Part shown: in pieces, positions 10,796 to 19,390 of the stretch
Layout of the letters: each line of letters opens with the position of its first letter
Numbering within the stretch: position 1 is the first letter of the stretch
NCBI GenBank assembly: GCA_019637195.1
Contig: JAHBWA010000086.1
Span: 1-36,844, forward strand
DNA length: 36,844 nucleotides
Direction of reading: 5' to 3'
Origin: Labilithrix sp.
GTDB lineage: Bacteria > Myxococcota_A > Polyangia > Polyangiales > Polyangiaceae
The notes under the pieces: model-generated
Databases searched by the model: none
What the model saw: only the letters and a program-made list of their open reading frames with translations
What the model was told of the DNA's origin: nothing
Program-made: the position numbers and the translations under genes

Positions 10796-11983
10796 ATGCG
10801 TCCCTCGAGCGCTCGCCGCCTCTCGTTCGCGCTCGGCGTGCCGATCGCCCTCGTCGTCGCGCTGAGCGCGTGCAACGCGATCCTCGACAACCAGGACCGC
10901 ACGCTGCGCGCCGCGACCGAGCCCGACGACGGCGGGCCCGTCGTCGACGGCGCCGACGCGCCGCCGCTCGTCGTCGAGGACGCCCCGAGCGACGGCGCGT
11001 GCTCGAGCGATCTCCGGACCGATCCGAAGAACTGCGGCCGCTGCGGGCACGACTGCCTCGGCGGCGCGTGCGAGCTGGGCGTGTGCCAGCCGTTCGTGTT
11101 CGCGAACGTCGTCCGACCGCAGCAGGTGTTCGTCGTCGAGGGCGCAGTCTACTTCTCCGACGGCCTCAGCACGGGCGCGGACGGCGGCGTGAGCTGGTGC
11201 CCGGTGGAGGGCCCGTGCGCGAGCCCGCCTCGGATCCCGATCGGACCGGGGACGTCGGGGCTCGCGGTCGACGCGAAGGGCCTCGCCGTCGTCGGCCCGA
11301 CCACCGGCGTCGTCTACACCTACGCCCTCCGGTTCCCGGCCGGGGCGACCGGGCAGCTGCGCGTGGCGAGCGTCGAGCCCGTCGGCGTCGCGCTCGACGC
11401 GGACAACGTCTACTTCACGACGGCCGGAGGCGCGGTTCATCGCTGTGATCGCACCTCCGGGTGCAGCAACACGCCACCTCGCGTCGCGACGGGCACGAGC
11501 CGCGGCGGTCACATCGCGGTCGACGCGACCAACGTCTACTGGGCGTCCGACGGCTCGGGCGGCGGCGTCTGCGCCGGCTGCCTGCACGGCGCGTCGAAGT
11601 CGGGGGTGGACGCGTCGCCAGCTCCGGTGAGCCTCGGCCGCACGCCCCAGACGCTCTTCATGAGCGGGACGCGCCTCTTCTGGACCGCCACCGGCGGCGC
11701 CTACGGAGGTGAGGTGTCGTGGCGCGACGAGGGCGTCGGCGGCAACGAGTTCTTCTACGCCAGGCAAGTGGGCCGGCCGTGGGGCGTCACCGCCGACGCG
11801 ACCGAGGTCTTCTTCACCATCGCAGGCACCGGCACCGTGCATCGATGCCCGCGCGCCGGCTGCGGGGCGGCGAGCGAGACGATCGCGACGGGACAGACCG
11901 AGGCGCGCGGCATCGCCGTCGACGCCAAGGCCGTCTACTGGGCGAGCTTCGCCGACAACGTCATCATGAAGCTCGCCCGCTGA
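10796..11983 (+). CDS. Lipoprotein with Cys-rich module and beta-propeller-like repeats
   Basis: The 395-residue protein has a lipobox (LSAC, Cys26) and an Asp/Pro/Val-rich linker. A six-Cys module follows at about 80-97 (NCGRCGHDCLGGACELGVC), a form frequent in myxobacterial secreted proteins. The remainder is built of repeats of the form 'VDA-x-x-VYW/F' (for example VALDADNVYFTT, IAVDATNVYWAS, GVTADATEVFFT, IAVDAKAVYWAS), as in beta-propellers. It is preceded by AAGGG as a ribosome-binding site. Propellers of this kind usually bind ligands or partner proteins; no catalytic residues are evident. Confidence 0.8.
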   Translation: MRPSSARRLSFALGVPIALVVALSACNAILDNQDRTLRAATEPDDGGPVVDGADAPPLVVEDAPSDGACSSDLRTDPKNCGRCGHDCLGGACELGVCQPFVFANVVRPQQVFVVEGAVYFSDGLSTGADGGVSWCPVEGPCASPPRIPIGPGTSGLAVDAKGLAVVGPTTGVVYTYALRFPAGATGQLRVASVEPVGVALDADNVYFTTAGGAVHRCDRTSGCSNTPPRVATGTSRGGHIAVDATNVYWASDGSGGGVCAGCLHGASKSGVDASPAPVSLGRTPQTLFMSGTRLFWTATGGAYGGEVSWRDEGVGGNEFFYARQVGRPWGVTADATEVFFTIAGTGTVHRCPRAGCGAASETIATGQTEARGIAVDAKAVYWASFADNVIMKLAR

Positions 11984-12172
11984 CGACGCCGCGCCGCGCC
12001 GACGCTGGTGCGGACCGTCGTCGACAGTCGATCCAGGTGCCCCGAGCCCAGCCGGGGAAGGTCGCCCGCCCAGACGCGATCCAGCGTGCTCCGAGCGCCG
12101 CGGAGCACGCGACGCGCGTGGCTCGCATCGTGCTCGGGGATTCGATCACCCCGTGCTCCAGGATCGACGACA

Positions 12173-13531
12173 ATGGTGGCTATCGCGATGCGGGACAGCG
12201 AAACGCAGTTCGGCAGGACCACGCAGCAGCAGGAGGCGCCTGTCGCTCTCGTGAGACGCGCGCGACTCCGCCGGCCGCGCCTCGCGTGGACGGACGCATA
12301 CGGCAATCACGAGGTCGCGGTCGAGGACCGCTGGGTGATCGGCTCTGCGCCGAACGCCGACGTCTGCGTCGCCGACCGCGCCGTGTCCCGACTGCACGGC
12401 GAGCTCGATCCGACCCCCGAGGGACTGTGGTTCCGCGACCTCGGGAGCAAGAACGGCTCGTTCGTCGACGGCATCCGCGTGACGGGCGCGCTCGTGCCCG
12501 ACGGCGGAACGGTCCGCGTCGGGTCGACGGCCATCGCCGTGCGCTACGGTGAGGAGCTCGCCGAGGAGCGCATCTGGGGCGCGTCGCAGCTCGGTGAGCT
12601 CGTCGGCGGCACCGAGGTGATGCGAAAGTTGTTCGCGACCATCGCCCAGCTCGCGCAGACCGATCTGTCGGTCTTGATCGTCGGCGAGACCGGCACGGGC
12701 AAGGAGCTCGTCGCGCGAGCGCTGCACGACGCGTCGGCGCGCTCGGGCTTCCCGCTCGGCGTGATCGACTGCGCGTCGATGCCGGAGCACCTGCTCGAGT
12801 CGGAGCTCTTCGGACACCGACGCGGCGCCTTCACGGGCGCCGACTCCACGCACGAGGGCATCGTCGAGCGGAGCGACGGCGGGACCCTCTTCCTCGACGA
12901 GATCGGCGAGCTGCCGCTCGGCGTCCAGCCCAAGCTCCTCAGGCTGCTCGAGACGAAGACGTTCCGCCGCCTCGGCGAGACCAAGTTCCGCCGCGCGAAC
13001 GTCCGCTTCGTCGCGGCGACCCACCGCGATCTCCGCAAGCTCGTGAACGCCGGCGCCTTCCGTGAGGACCTCTACTTCCGGCTCGCGGTCGCGACCCTCC
13101 CGATCCCCGCGCTGCGCGAGCGCGAGGACGACATCCCGCTGCTCGTCGACCGGTTCGCCCCGGAGCTCCCGGCGTCGCTCTCACGCGCGGCGCTCGTGCA
13201 GCACGCGCGCTCGCGCGGTTGGCCCGGCAACGTGCGCGAGCTCCGGAGCTTCGTGCAGCGCGCCGTGGCGCTCGGGACCGCCGAGCCCGACGAGGCCGAT
13301 CCGGAGGCTGCGCGCCTCTTGCCCGTGAGGCCGTCGGCGCCGTCCGGCGCGCCGAGCCTCGATCTCGAGAAGCCGTTCAAGGACGTGCGCGACGGATGGG
13401 TCGAGCACCTCGAGCGCGAGTACCTCGCCGCGCTCATGAACGCCCACAAGCGAAACGTCTCCGCCGTCGCCCGCGCCGCCGGCCTCGACCGGACGTACGT
13501 GCATCGCTTGATCAAGAAGCACGGGCTGTAG
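12173..13531 (+). CDS. FHA-domain sigma-54-dependent transcriptional activator
   Basis: The 452-residue protein has three parts. The N-terminal FHA domain (about 45-125: RWVIGS, VSRLHGEL, GSKNGSFVDG) binds phosphothreonine peptides. The AAA+ domain (about 143-370) has Walker A GETGTGKE (171-178), the sigma-54 contact loop GAFTGA (219-224), Walker B LFLDE (239-243) and WPGNVREL (350-357). The C-terminal Fis-like helix-turn-helix is at about 418-450. I start at the ATG at 12173 because AGGA lies 9 bases upstream; the frame is open further 5' but reads as low-complexity. The FHA domain replaces a receiver, so activity is probably controlled by Ser/Thr phosphorylation. The kinase gene begins 55 bases downstream. 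Confidence 0.93.
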   Translation: MVAIAMRDSETQFGRTTQQQEAPVALVRRARLRRPRLAWTDAYGNHEVAVEDRWVIGSAPNADVCVADRAVSRLHGELDPTPEGLWFRDLGSKNGSFVDGIRVTGALVPDGGTVRVGSTAIAVRYGEELAEERIWGASQLGELVGGTEVMRKLFATIAQLAQTDLSVLIVGETGTGKELVARALHDASARSGFPLGVIDCASMPEHLLESELFGHRRGAFTGADSTHEGIVERSDGGTLFLDEIGELPLGVQPKLLRLLETKTFRRLGETKFRRANVRFVAATHRDLRKLVNAGAFREDLYFRLAVATLPIPALREREDDIPLLVDRFAPELPASLSRAALVQHARSRGWPGNVRELRSFVQRAVALGTAEPDEADPEAARLLPVRPSAPSGAPSLDLEKPFKDVRDGWVEHLEREYLAALMNAHKRNVSAVARAAGLDRTYVHRLIKKHGL

Positions 13532-13586
13532 ATCGCGTCGATGTCCGGCTTGACCGCGCTGGGCCAGGCTGTGAAGATCGACCAGC

Positions 13587-15302
13587 ATGCCGGCGCTCGT
13601 CCGCGAAGGAGAGGTTTTTGCCGGCAAGTATCGGATCGAGCGCGTGCTCGGCGAGGGTGGGCACGGCCTCGTGTTCGCGGCGCGGAGCCTCGAGCTCGAC
13701 GAGCTCGTCGCCGTCAAGCTGCTCAAGCGAATCTCCACCGACGCCACGACGGCGGAGCGGTTCCTCCGTGAGGCGCGCGCGGCGCTCCGGATCCGCGGCG
13801 ACGGCGTCGCCCGCGTCTACGCGGTCGACCGCCTCGACGACGGCGATCTGTTCATGGTCATGGAGTACCTCGAGGGCCATGACCTCCGGCGCGAGGTCCA
13901 GGAGATGGGCCCGCTCGCGGTGGGTGACGCCGTCGAGTGTATCCTGCAGGTGTGCGACGTGCTCGGGCGCGCGCACGGGATGGGCATCATCCACCGTGAC
14001 ATCAAGTCGGCGAACCTCTTCAGCGTCAAGCGTCCGGACGGTCTGCGCCACATCAAGGTGCTCGACTTCGGCATCGCGCGCTCGCTCGATCCCGTGGAGG
14101 CGTCGTTGACGCAGGCGGCGCAGATGATGGGCTCGCCGCACTACATGGCGCCGGAGCAAGTCGTCGACGGCCGCACCGTCGACGAGCGAACGGACATCTG
14201 GGGGCTCGGCGCGACGCTGTTCGAGCTGCTCGCCGGCGTGACGCCGTTCGGCGGGGGCACGATGCTCCAGCTGTTGCTTCGACTCCAGACGCAGCCGCCC
14301 GACGATCTTCGGCTGCTCCGCCCCGAGGTCCCCGCGGAGCTCGAGCGCGTCGTCCTTCGGTGCCTCGAGAAGGACCGGGCGCATCGGTTCCCCGACGTCG
14401 GATCGCTCTCGACCGCGCTCGCGCCGTTCGCGCGGATCGGCGTCGAGCTCACCGCGTCGTCGATGCGGAGCGACGCGCGCGACTCGGCCGACCTCGACCT
14501 GACCGCGACCAACGCCCTCGAGAAGGGGCCGGCGCCCGTCGGCGCCGCCCCCTCGTCCACGGTGCGCTCCGCCGGGGCGAGCGCGGCAGGAGCCGCGCCG
14601 ACTGAAGGCGTGGCCACACCCTCGTCCACGGTGCGCTCCGCGGAGGGCGCCGCGGCCGCAGCAGCCCCCGCGCCGACCGCAGAGGGCGCCGCGGGTCCCG
14701 CGCCGACCGCGGCGCGACCGGCAGAGACGGCGGCGTCCGGAGCCCCGGCGTCCACCGTCTCGACTGCCCGGGCGATCCTGCCGGAGCGCGCGCGGTGGCG
14801 AGCGCCTTGGGACTCCACGCGCGTCGCGTCGCCGCCCGCGGCCCCACCGATCACGCCCGTCGCGGCGACCGTGGGCGCGCGGCGCTCGGCGCCCGCGACG
14901 TCTCGCGCCACCGCGCCTCTCCTCCTCGCCGCGCTCGTCGCGCTCCTCGGCGTCGTCGCGGTGATGAAGCTGCGCGGCCCCTCGGCGCGGGCGTCCGCGA
15001 GCGAGGGCGCGCCGCCGGCGTCCGTAGGCGCGGCGCCCATCGTCGCCACGACCGCCGAGCCCGTCGCCGCTCCGCCCGCCGCCACGCCCGCCGTCGGCGC
15101 TCCGCTCGTCGGCGCGTCCTCGCCGGGCGCCGAGCCGTCACCGGGCACCGCGTCCTCGTCGGACGCCGAGCCCGCGACTGCCCAGCCCGGACCGACCGCG
15201 AGCGCACGGAAGACGCCTCGACCGCCCCAGGGCGGGCGCCCCACGGCGGTGGGCGCGCGCCCTCCGTCCGCGAGCACACCCCTGCCGGACGATCGCCAAT
15301 GA
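13587..15302 (+). CDS. Transmembrane Ser/Thr protein kinase (Pkn type)
   Basis: The 571-residue protein begins with a complete kinase domain (about 15-285): glycine loop GEGGHGLV (22-29), Lys44, catalytic loop HRDIKSAN (136-143, Asp138), DFG (160-162) and APE (188-190). A disordered Ala/Pro/Thr linker (about 305-440) contains PSSTVRSA twice. A single membrane span (about 443-460) is followed by an Ala/Pro-rich tail to the C-terminus. The kinase should face the cytoplasm and could phosphorylate itself, its linker or the FHA activator encoded just upstream. Its stop codon overlaps the next start by ATGA, so the downstream TPR protein is translationally coupled. Confidence 0.93.
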   Translation: MPALVREGEVFAGKYRIERVLGEGGHGLVFAARSLELDELVAVKLLKRISTDATTAERFLREARAALRIRGDGVARVYAVDRLDDGDLFMVMEYLEGHDLRREVQEMGPLAVGDAVECILQVCDVLGRAHGMGIIHRDIKSANLFSVKRPDGLRHIKVLDFGIARSLDPVEASLTQAAQMMGSPHYMAPEQVVDGRTVDERTDIWGLGATLFELLAGVTPFGGGTMLQLLLRLQTQPPDDLRLLRPEVPAELERVVLRCLEKDRAHRFPDVGSLSTALAPFARIGVELTASSMRSDARDSADLDLTATNALEKGPAPVGAAPSSTVRSAGASAAGAAPTEGVATPSSTVRSAEGAAAAAAPAPTAEGAAGPAPTAARPAETAASGAPASTVSTARAILPERARWRAPWDSTRVASPPAAPPITPVAATVGARRSAPATSRATAPLLLAALVALLGVVAVMKLRGPSARASASEGAPPASVGAAPIVATTAEPVAAPPAATPAVGAPLVGASSPGAEPSPGTASSSDAEPATAQPGPTASARKTPRPPQGGRPTAVGARPPSASTPLPDDRQ

Positions 15303-16237
15303 CGCGTCACGCGATTCTCCTCGGCGCCACGCTCGGCCTCCTCGCGCTCGCGCCGCCGGCGCGGGCCGCGGACGCCGAGGCGCAGACGCTCTTCGACGAA
15401 GGCAAGCGCTTGATGGCGCGCGGTGAGATCGCCGCCGCGTGCGAGCGCTTCGAGCGGAGCCAGCGCATCGAGCCCGCAGGCGGCACGCTCCTGCACCTCG
15501 CGAGCTGCCGTGAGAGCGAGGGCAAGACGGCGACGGCCTGGACGCTCTTCAATGAGGCGCTCAGCGCCGCGCGCACGGCGGGGCGCAAGGATCGCGAGCA
15601 GGTCGCGAGCGAGCACATCGCCGCCCTCGAGCGCCAGCTCGTGCGCCTGCGGATCGTCGTCCCGCCTGCCGCGCGCGTCGACGGGCTCATCGTGCAGCGC
15701 AACGGCAAGGAGGTCGACGCCGCCGGCTGGGACGTCGCCGTGCCCGTCGATCCGGGCCCGCACCAGATCGAGGGCCGCGCGCCGGGACGGCGCGCGTGGA
15801 GCGCACGCGTCGACGCGCGCATCGGCGGCGAGACCGTCGACGTCGAGGTCCCCACGCTCGCGCCCGAGGAGCCCGCGGCGGAGCCGTCGGCCCCTCCGCC
15901 CGCCGAGCCCGACACGGGCGACGCGCGACGAACGCTCGCGTACGTCGCGGCCGGCGTCGGCGTCCTGGGCGTCGCCGTCGGGAGCTACGCCGGGCTCCGC
16001 TCGATGTCGCTGCGCGACGAAGCGGATCGCTCGTGCGGCGGCCCCGCGCCGCGCCCCTGCCCGCGCGAAGGCGTCGACACGGCGCGCAGCGCGCAGACCT
16101 TCGGCAACGTCTCCACCGTCGCCTTCGTCGTGGGCGCCGCCGGCCTGGTCGGCGGCGCGGTCTTGTGGTTCACCGCCCCGTCTCAGCGCCCCCTCGCGAC
16201 CTCGCTCCTTCGCGGAGAGGTGCGCCTCTCGTTCTGA
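15299..16237 (+). CDS. TPR and PEGA-like envelope protein, partner of the kinase
   Basis: The 312-residue protein starts at the ATG at 15299, overlapping the kinase stop. It has a signal peptide (1-23, cut near ARA|ADA), a TPR-like helical region (about 26-112, AQTLFDEGKRLMARGE, AACERFERSQ), and a beta-rich segment resembling PEGA (about 113-188, with VRLRIVVPPAARV and PVDPGPHQIEGRAPG). A Pro-rich hinge and two hydrophobic helices near the C-terminus (about 213-234 and 271-291) flank a Cys-containing loop. This layout recurs next to Ser/Thr kinase genes in myxobacteria. It may act as a periplasmic sensor or scaffold for the kinase; that is inference from context. Confidence 0.82.
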   Translation: MTRHAILLGATLGLLALAPPARAADAEAQTLFDEGKRLMARGEIAAACERFERSQRIEPAGGTLLHLASCRESEGKTATAWTLFNEALSAARTAGRKDREQVASEHIAALERQLVRLRIVVPPAARVDGLIVQRNGKEVDAAGWDVAVPVDPGPHQIEGRAPGRRAWSARVDARIGGETVDVEVPTLAPEEPAAEPSAPPPAEPDTGDARRTLAYVAAGVGVLGVAVGSYAGLRSMSLRDEADRSCGGPAPRPCPREGVDTARSAQTFGNVSTVAFVVGAAGLVGGAVLWFTAPSQRPLATSLLRGEVRLSF

Positions 16238-16239
16238 GC

Positions 16240-16395
16240 CCCGCGGCGCCCGGCGAGCTCCGCACGGGGCCGCCCGCGGCGCCCGGCGAGCTCCGCGTCG
16301 CCCGCGGCGCCCGGCAATCTCCGCGCGGGCCGCCCGGAGAGCTCCGCACGAGCCGCCCCGCGGCGCCCGGCGAGCTTCGCGCGGGCCGTCCCGCG
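16240..16395 (+). repeat. Imperfect tandem repeat, about 28-32 bp unit
   Basis: Five copies, one truncated, of a unit opening CCGCGGCGCCCGGCGAGCTC start at about 16241, 16273, 16301, 16333 and 16356. Units end with variable CGxGCCGCC spacers. The array starts right after the TPR protein stop codon and ends about 75 bases before the next gene. Unit sequences diverge and spacing is irregular, so this is not a CRISPR. It may be a slippage-generated or RNA-folding element. Confidence 0.75.
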
Positions 16396-16469
16396 GCGGC
16401 CCTCGCTTCACGCGGGCGGCCCGGCGGCCCGCGGTTGGGGTATCGTCGGGCCATGCGGGGCGCCGATCG

Positions 16470-17798
16470 TTGATCCAGACGAGGCGATCGACAGCAGCTC
16501 GCGCCGGGGGCCTGGGTTGGTCCAGACGCACGGTGCTCCTCGCGCAGCTCGCGGCCGCGACGGTGGGCCTCCTCCTCCTCCGGCTGAAGTGGAGCGCGCT
16601 CCGCGACGCCGTCGGCGCGATCGATCACGGCGACGTGCTCTTCGCCGACTTCGTCAATCACTATTACCCCACGGTTCACGACTCGCTCCGGGAGGGCACG
16701 CCCCCCGGCGGCTTCTTTTACCCGGCCGCGTTCGCGGCGCTGCTCGCGCCGATCGGGTGGCTCTCGCTCGGGGGCGCCACGGTCGCGTGGGCGGTCATCG
16801 AGCTCGGGTGCCTGGCCTGGGCTGCGACGCGGCTCGTCCGCGAGGCCGCGCCGGATCGCGCGCTGCTCGCCGTGCTCGGCGCCACGGTGACCGTCACGAG
16901 CGTCCCCGTCCTCCACAACCTCAAATGGGGGCAGGTCTCGATCCTCATCCTCGCGGCCACCGCTGGAGCCTTCGTCGCGCACGCGCGAGGCAAGCGGACG
17001 CTCGCGGCCGTGCTCCTCGGAGTCGCCGCCGGCATCAAGGGCTACCCGCTCGTCTTCCTCGCCTGGTTCATCGCGAAGGGCGACTACCGCTTCGCGCTGC
17101 GCGCGGGCGCGGCGTGCGCGCTCACGCTCGTCCTGCTCCCGACCATGGTGATGGGGCCGAGCCACGCGCTCTTCGTCCAGCGCATCTCGACCGGATCGAT
17201 GCTCGGCGCCGCCGACGGCGTGCTCCGCGATTTCAACTCGCAGTACGCGACGGCGGTGCTCAGTCGGTATTACGTGGGCGGCTGGGACGCGACTCCGCCC
17301 GGCGCGATCGCGTGGGCGAAGCTCGGCTCGATCGCCGCCGTCGGCGTCGTCGCGCTCCTCGTCGTCATCGTGGCGCGCTCGACCTCCCCGCGCATCGCGG
17401 CGCGCCGCGAGATGCTCGGCTTCGTGCTCATCGCGTGCACGGTCCCGTTCTGGCTGCGCACGAGCTGGTCGCACTACTTCGTGCACCTGCCGGTCGCGCA
17501 GACCTTGCTCGCGAGCGCGTACGCGCAGGAGAGGCGACCGCGCGCGGTTCTCGCGCTCGCCTTCCTCGTGGCGCCGTCGGTCTACCTGTCCAGCGTCCTC
17601 GGCCTCTTCGCGACCCGCGGCTGGTGGTACTACGCGAACGCCGGGAGCCTCTTCTTCGCGAACGCGCTAGTGCTCCTCGGCTGCGCGGCCCACGTCGTCG
17701 ACGCCCACTTCCGCGAAGGCGCGTCCCTCGTGAGCGCGGCCGTGAGGTCGGCGCGCGCGTGGACGAAGAGCGAGCGCCGCGATCGGGCGCGCGCCTGA
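16470..17798 (+). CDS. GT87-like (DUF2029) membrane mannosyltransferase
   Basis: From the best start the protein has about 442 residues and about ten membrane spans. The first extracytoplasmic loop holds DFVNHYYPTVHDSLREG and FFYPAAFAALLAPIGWLS, and later parts read KGYPLVFLAWF and DFNSQYATAVLSRYYVGG. These are typical of the GT87/DUF2029 GT-C family of polyprenyl-phosphomannose-dependent transferases. The start is unclear: TTG at 16470 overlaps the stop of a tiny ATG frame (16453-16473) that could couple translation, and GTG at 16533 is an alternative just before the first span. The C-terminus is basic and cytoplasmic. The acceptor is unknown. Confidence 0.75.
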   Translation: MIQTRRSTAARAGGLGWSRRTVLLAQLAAATVGLLLLRLKWSALRDAVGAIDHGDVLFADFVNHYYPTVHDSLREGTPPGGFFYPAAFAALLAPIGWLSLGGATVAWAVIELGCLAWAATRLVREAAPDRALLAVLGATVTVTSVPVLHNLKWGQVSILILAATAGAFVAHARGKRTLAAVLLGVAAGIKGYPLVFLAWFIAKGDYRFALRAGAACALTLVLLPTMVMGPSHALFVQRISTGSMLGAADGVLRDFNSQYATAVLSRYYVGGWDATPPGAIAWAKLGSIAAVGVVALLVVIVARSTSPRIAARREMLGFVLIACTVPFWLRTSWSHYFVHLPVAQTLLASAYAQERRPRAVLALAFLVAPSVYLSSVLGLFATRGWWYYANAGSLFFANALVLLGCAAHVVDAHFREGASLVSAAVRSARAWTKSERRDRARA

Positions 17799-17845
17799 GC
17801 CGACCGCGAGGCTCGGATACCTCCGCGGTGGCGAGCGAGTGACGC

Positions 17846-18085
17846 TCAGACGGCGCGCAGGAGGATCACGGCCGCGAAGAGCCAGGCCAGCGCCGTCGCG
17901 AGGAGCAGCGCGACCAGCGTGATGCTCAGCGCGACGTCACCGCGGAACGACCCGAAGGCCCCACCGCGGCGCGCTTGCACCTCCGACGCGCCCCAGCCCT
18001 CGTTGATGCGCGCGAACCCGACGCCCGCGGCGAACGCGACGACGATCGCGACGAGGAACGGGAGCCACGCGAGGATCGGGTGCAT
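17846..18085 (-). CDS. Small two-span membrane protein
   Basis: The 79-residue protein starts at the ATG at 18085 (MHPILAWLPF). It has two hydrophobic helices (about 5-25 and 51-77), with a Gly/Arg-rich loop between them (ASEVQARRGGAFGSFRGD). AGGGG precedes the ATG at very short spacing, so the exact start is open. An extension upstream would be highly repetitive and is rejected. It converges with the GT87 gene 47 bases away and lies downstream of rpsG, but a strong hairpin separates the two. I do not recognise a family. Confidence 0.6.
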   Translation of the reverse strand: MHPILAWLPFLVAIVVAFAAGVGFARINEGWGASEVQARRGGAFGSFRGDVALSITLVALLLATALAWLFAAVILLRAV

Positions 18086-18327
18086 TCCCCTGCATCGAAG
18101 CAACGCGGATGCCTGCCCGCGGCACGTCATCGCGCGCGACGCGCGTCCTCGACCACGCGACGCGGAACCCCCGGGGCAAGCGCTGCCGCGGAGCACGCCG
18201 ACGCCGCGCGGCCTCCCCACCCCTCGCCCGCTCGCGCTCCGCTCCCTCGCGCTCCGCTCGCCGCTCGCGCTCCGCTCGCCGCTCGCGCTCCGCTCGCCGC
18301 CGGACACACCAGCGCCGGACGCACGAA
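18086..18327. other. Gene-free GC-rich spacer with repeats
   Basis: This stretch lies between the small membrane protein and the rpsG terminator hairpin. Apart from the tandem repeat at 18231-18299 it holds no gene I can support. Frames crossing it are Arg/Ser/Ala low complexity. Confidence 0.5.
18231..18299 (+). repeat. 18-bp tandem repeat, four copies
   Basis: Three exact copies of CTCGCGCTCCGCTCGCCG (18246-18263, 18264-18281, 18282-18299) are preceded by a 15-bp partial copy (18231-18245). Because 18 is a multiple of three the array stays open in all frames and creates false long frames. The exact identity of the copies points to recent slippage. Confidence 0.9.
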
Positions 18328-18355
18328 CGCCCGCGGTCCGGGAGGACCACGGGCG
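18328..18355 (-). terminator. Strong hairpin after rpsG
   Basis: A 12-bp stem (18344-18355 with 18328-18339, one G-U pair in minus-strand RNA) with a 4-nt loop lies 31 bases past the rpsG stop. Only two T residues follow, so termination may need Rho or the hairpin may protect the mRNA 3' end. Confidence 0.6.
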
Positions 18356-18386
18356 TCGCGTCACGCGGGCGCGGAAGCCGGAGGGC

Positions 18387-18857
18387 TTACCAGCGGTAGT
18401 GCGCGAAGGCCTTGTTCGCCTCCGCCATCTTGTGCGTGTCGTCCTTCTTCTTCACCGCGTTGCCACGGCCCTGGGCCGCGTCGACGAACTCGGCCGCGAG
18501 GCGCTCGCGCATCGTCTTCTCGCCGCGATCGCGGGCGTAGGTCACGATCCAGCGCATCGCGAGGGCGACGCGGCGCTCCGGGCGAACTTCGACCGGGACC
18601 TGGTAGGTGGCGCCACCGACGCGACGGCTCTTCACCTCGAGCTTCGGCTTGACGTTGTCGAGCGCCTTGCGGAAGACCTCGACCGGGTCCTCCTTGAAGC
18701 GGTCCCCGATGACGTCGAACGCGCCGTAGAGGATGCCCTCCGCGACCGCCTTCTTGCCGTCGAACATCAGCGTGTTCGTGAACTTCGAGACGAGCTTGTC
18801 CTTGTACTTCGGGTCCGGAATGATGCGGCGCTTCGGGACTTCTCTACGTCGGGGCAT
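18387..18857 (-). CDS. rpsG: 30S ribosomal protein S7
   Basis: The 156-residue protein has normal S7 length and motifs (MPRRREVPKR start, MFDGKKAVAEGI, ALDNVKPKLEVKSRRVGGATYQVPVEVRPERR, KMAEANKAFAHYRW end). S7 nucleates assembly of the 30S head and lies at the E-site and mRNA exit. It follows rpsL by 35 bases. fusA and tuf, which usually come next, are absent; instead a strong hairpin and a repeat-bearing spacer follow, so this is a two-gene transcription unit. Confidence 0.98.
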   Translation of the reverse strand: MPRRREVPKRRIIPDPKYKDKLVSKFTNTLMFDGKKAVAEGILYGAFDVIGDRFKEDPVEVFRKALDNVKPKLEVKSRRVGGATYQVPVEVRPERRVALAMRWIVTYARDRGEKTMRERLAAEFVDAAQGRGNAVKKKDDTHKMAEANKAFAHYRW

Positions 18858-18892
18858 AACGGTCTCTTTCTACGCGGTGACGGAAAGCTCGC

Positions 18893-19291
18893 TCAGGCCT
18901 TCGGGCGCTTGACGCCGTACTTGGAGCGCTTGCGGTTGCGGTTCGCCTTGTTGGTCGACGACGGACCGATCGCGCCGGAGGCGTCGAGCGTGCCGCGGAC
19001 GACGTGGTAGCGAACGCCCGGGAGGTCCTTCACGCGGCCGCCGCGGATGAGGACGACCGAGTGCTCCTGGAGGTTGTGCCCCTCGCCCGGAATGTACGAG
19101 GTGACTTCCATGCCGTTCGTGAGGCGGACACGGCAGACCTTCCGGAGCGCCGAGTTCGGCTTCTTCGGGGTCGTGGTGTAAACGCGAACACAAACTCCGC
19201 GCTTTTGCGGACAGCTCTTGAGAGCGGGCGACGCGGTCTTCACGCGCGCAGCCAGACGCCCGTGGTTGATGAGCTGATTGATCGTCGGCAT
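18893..19291 (-). CDS. rpsL: 30S ribosomal protein S12
   Basis: The 132-residue protein carries the decoding-site loops TTTPKKPNSALRKV (Lys43 and Lys44 intact) and PGVRYHVVRGTLD. These are the streptomycin-sensitive wild-type residues at the best-known resistance positions. The N-terminal MPTINQLI is standard, and the C-terminal KANRNRKRSKYGVKRPKA tail is slightly long. The ATG at 19291 has AGGA upstream at long spacing. It heads the rpsL-rpsG unit, with a consensus -35 box about 95 bases upstream. Confidence 0.98.
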   Translation of the reverse strand: MPTINQLINHGRLAARVKTASPALKSCPQKRGVCVRVYTTTPKKPNSALRKVCRVRLTNGMEVTSYIPGEGHNLQEHSVVLIRGGRVKDLPGVRYHVVRGTLDASGAIGPSSTNKANRNRKRSKYGVKRPKA

Positions 19292-19362
19292 CGGAAGGAA
19301 ATCCTGCGATTATTCTGGCCGCTGGCGCGCACAATGCACGAGAGGGCCTTCGGGGAGCGCGC

Positions 19363-19390
19363 ACTCTAGTCGCGGCCTCTTTCCTGTCAA
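19363..19390 (-). promoter_or_regulatory. Sigma-70-type promoter of rpsL-rpsG
   Basis: The minus strand has a perfect TTGACA (19385-19390), 16 bp, then TAGAGT (19363-19368). Transcription would begin near 19356, giving a leader of about 65 nt before rpsL. Confidence 0.65.

Noticed and set aside
16240..16395. Possible CRISPR-like array
   Set aside because: Units vary in length and sequence, spacers are not unique and no cas genes are near. It is an imperfect tandem repeat.
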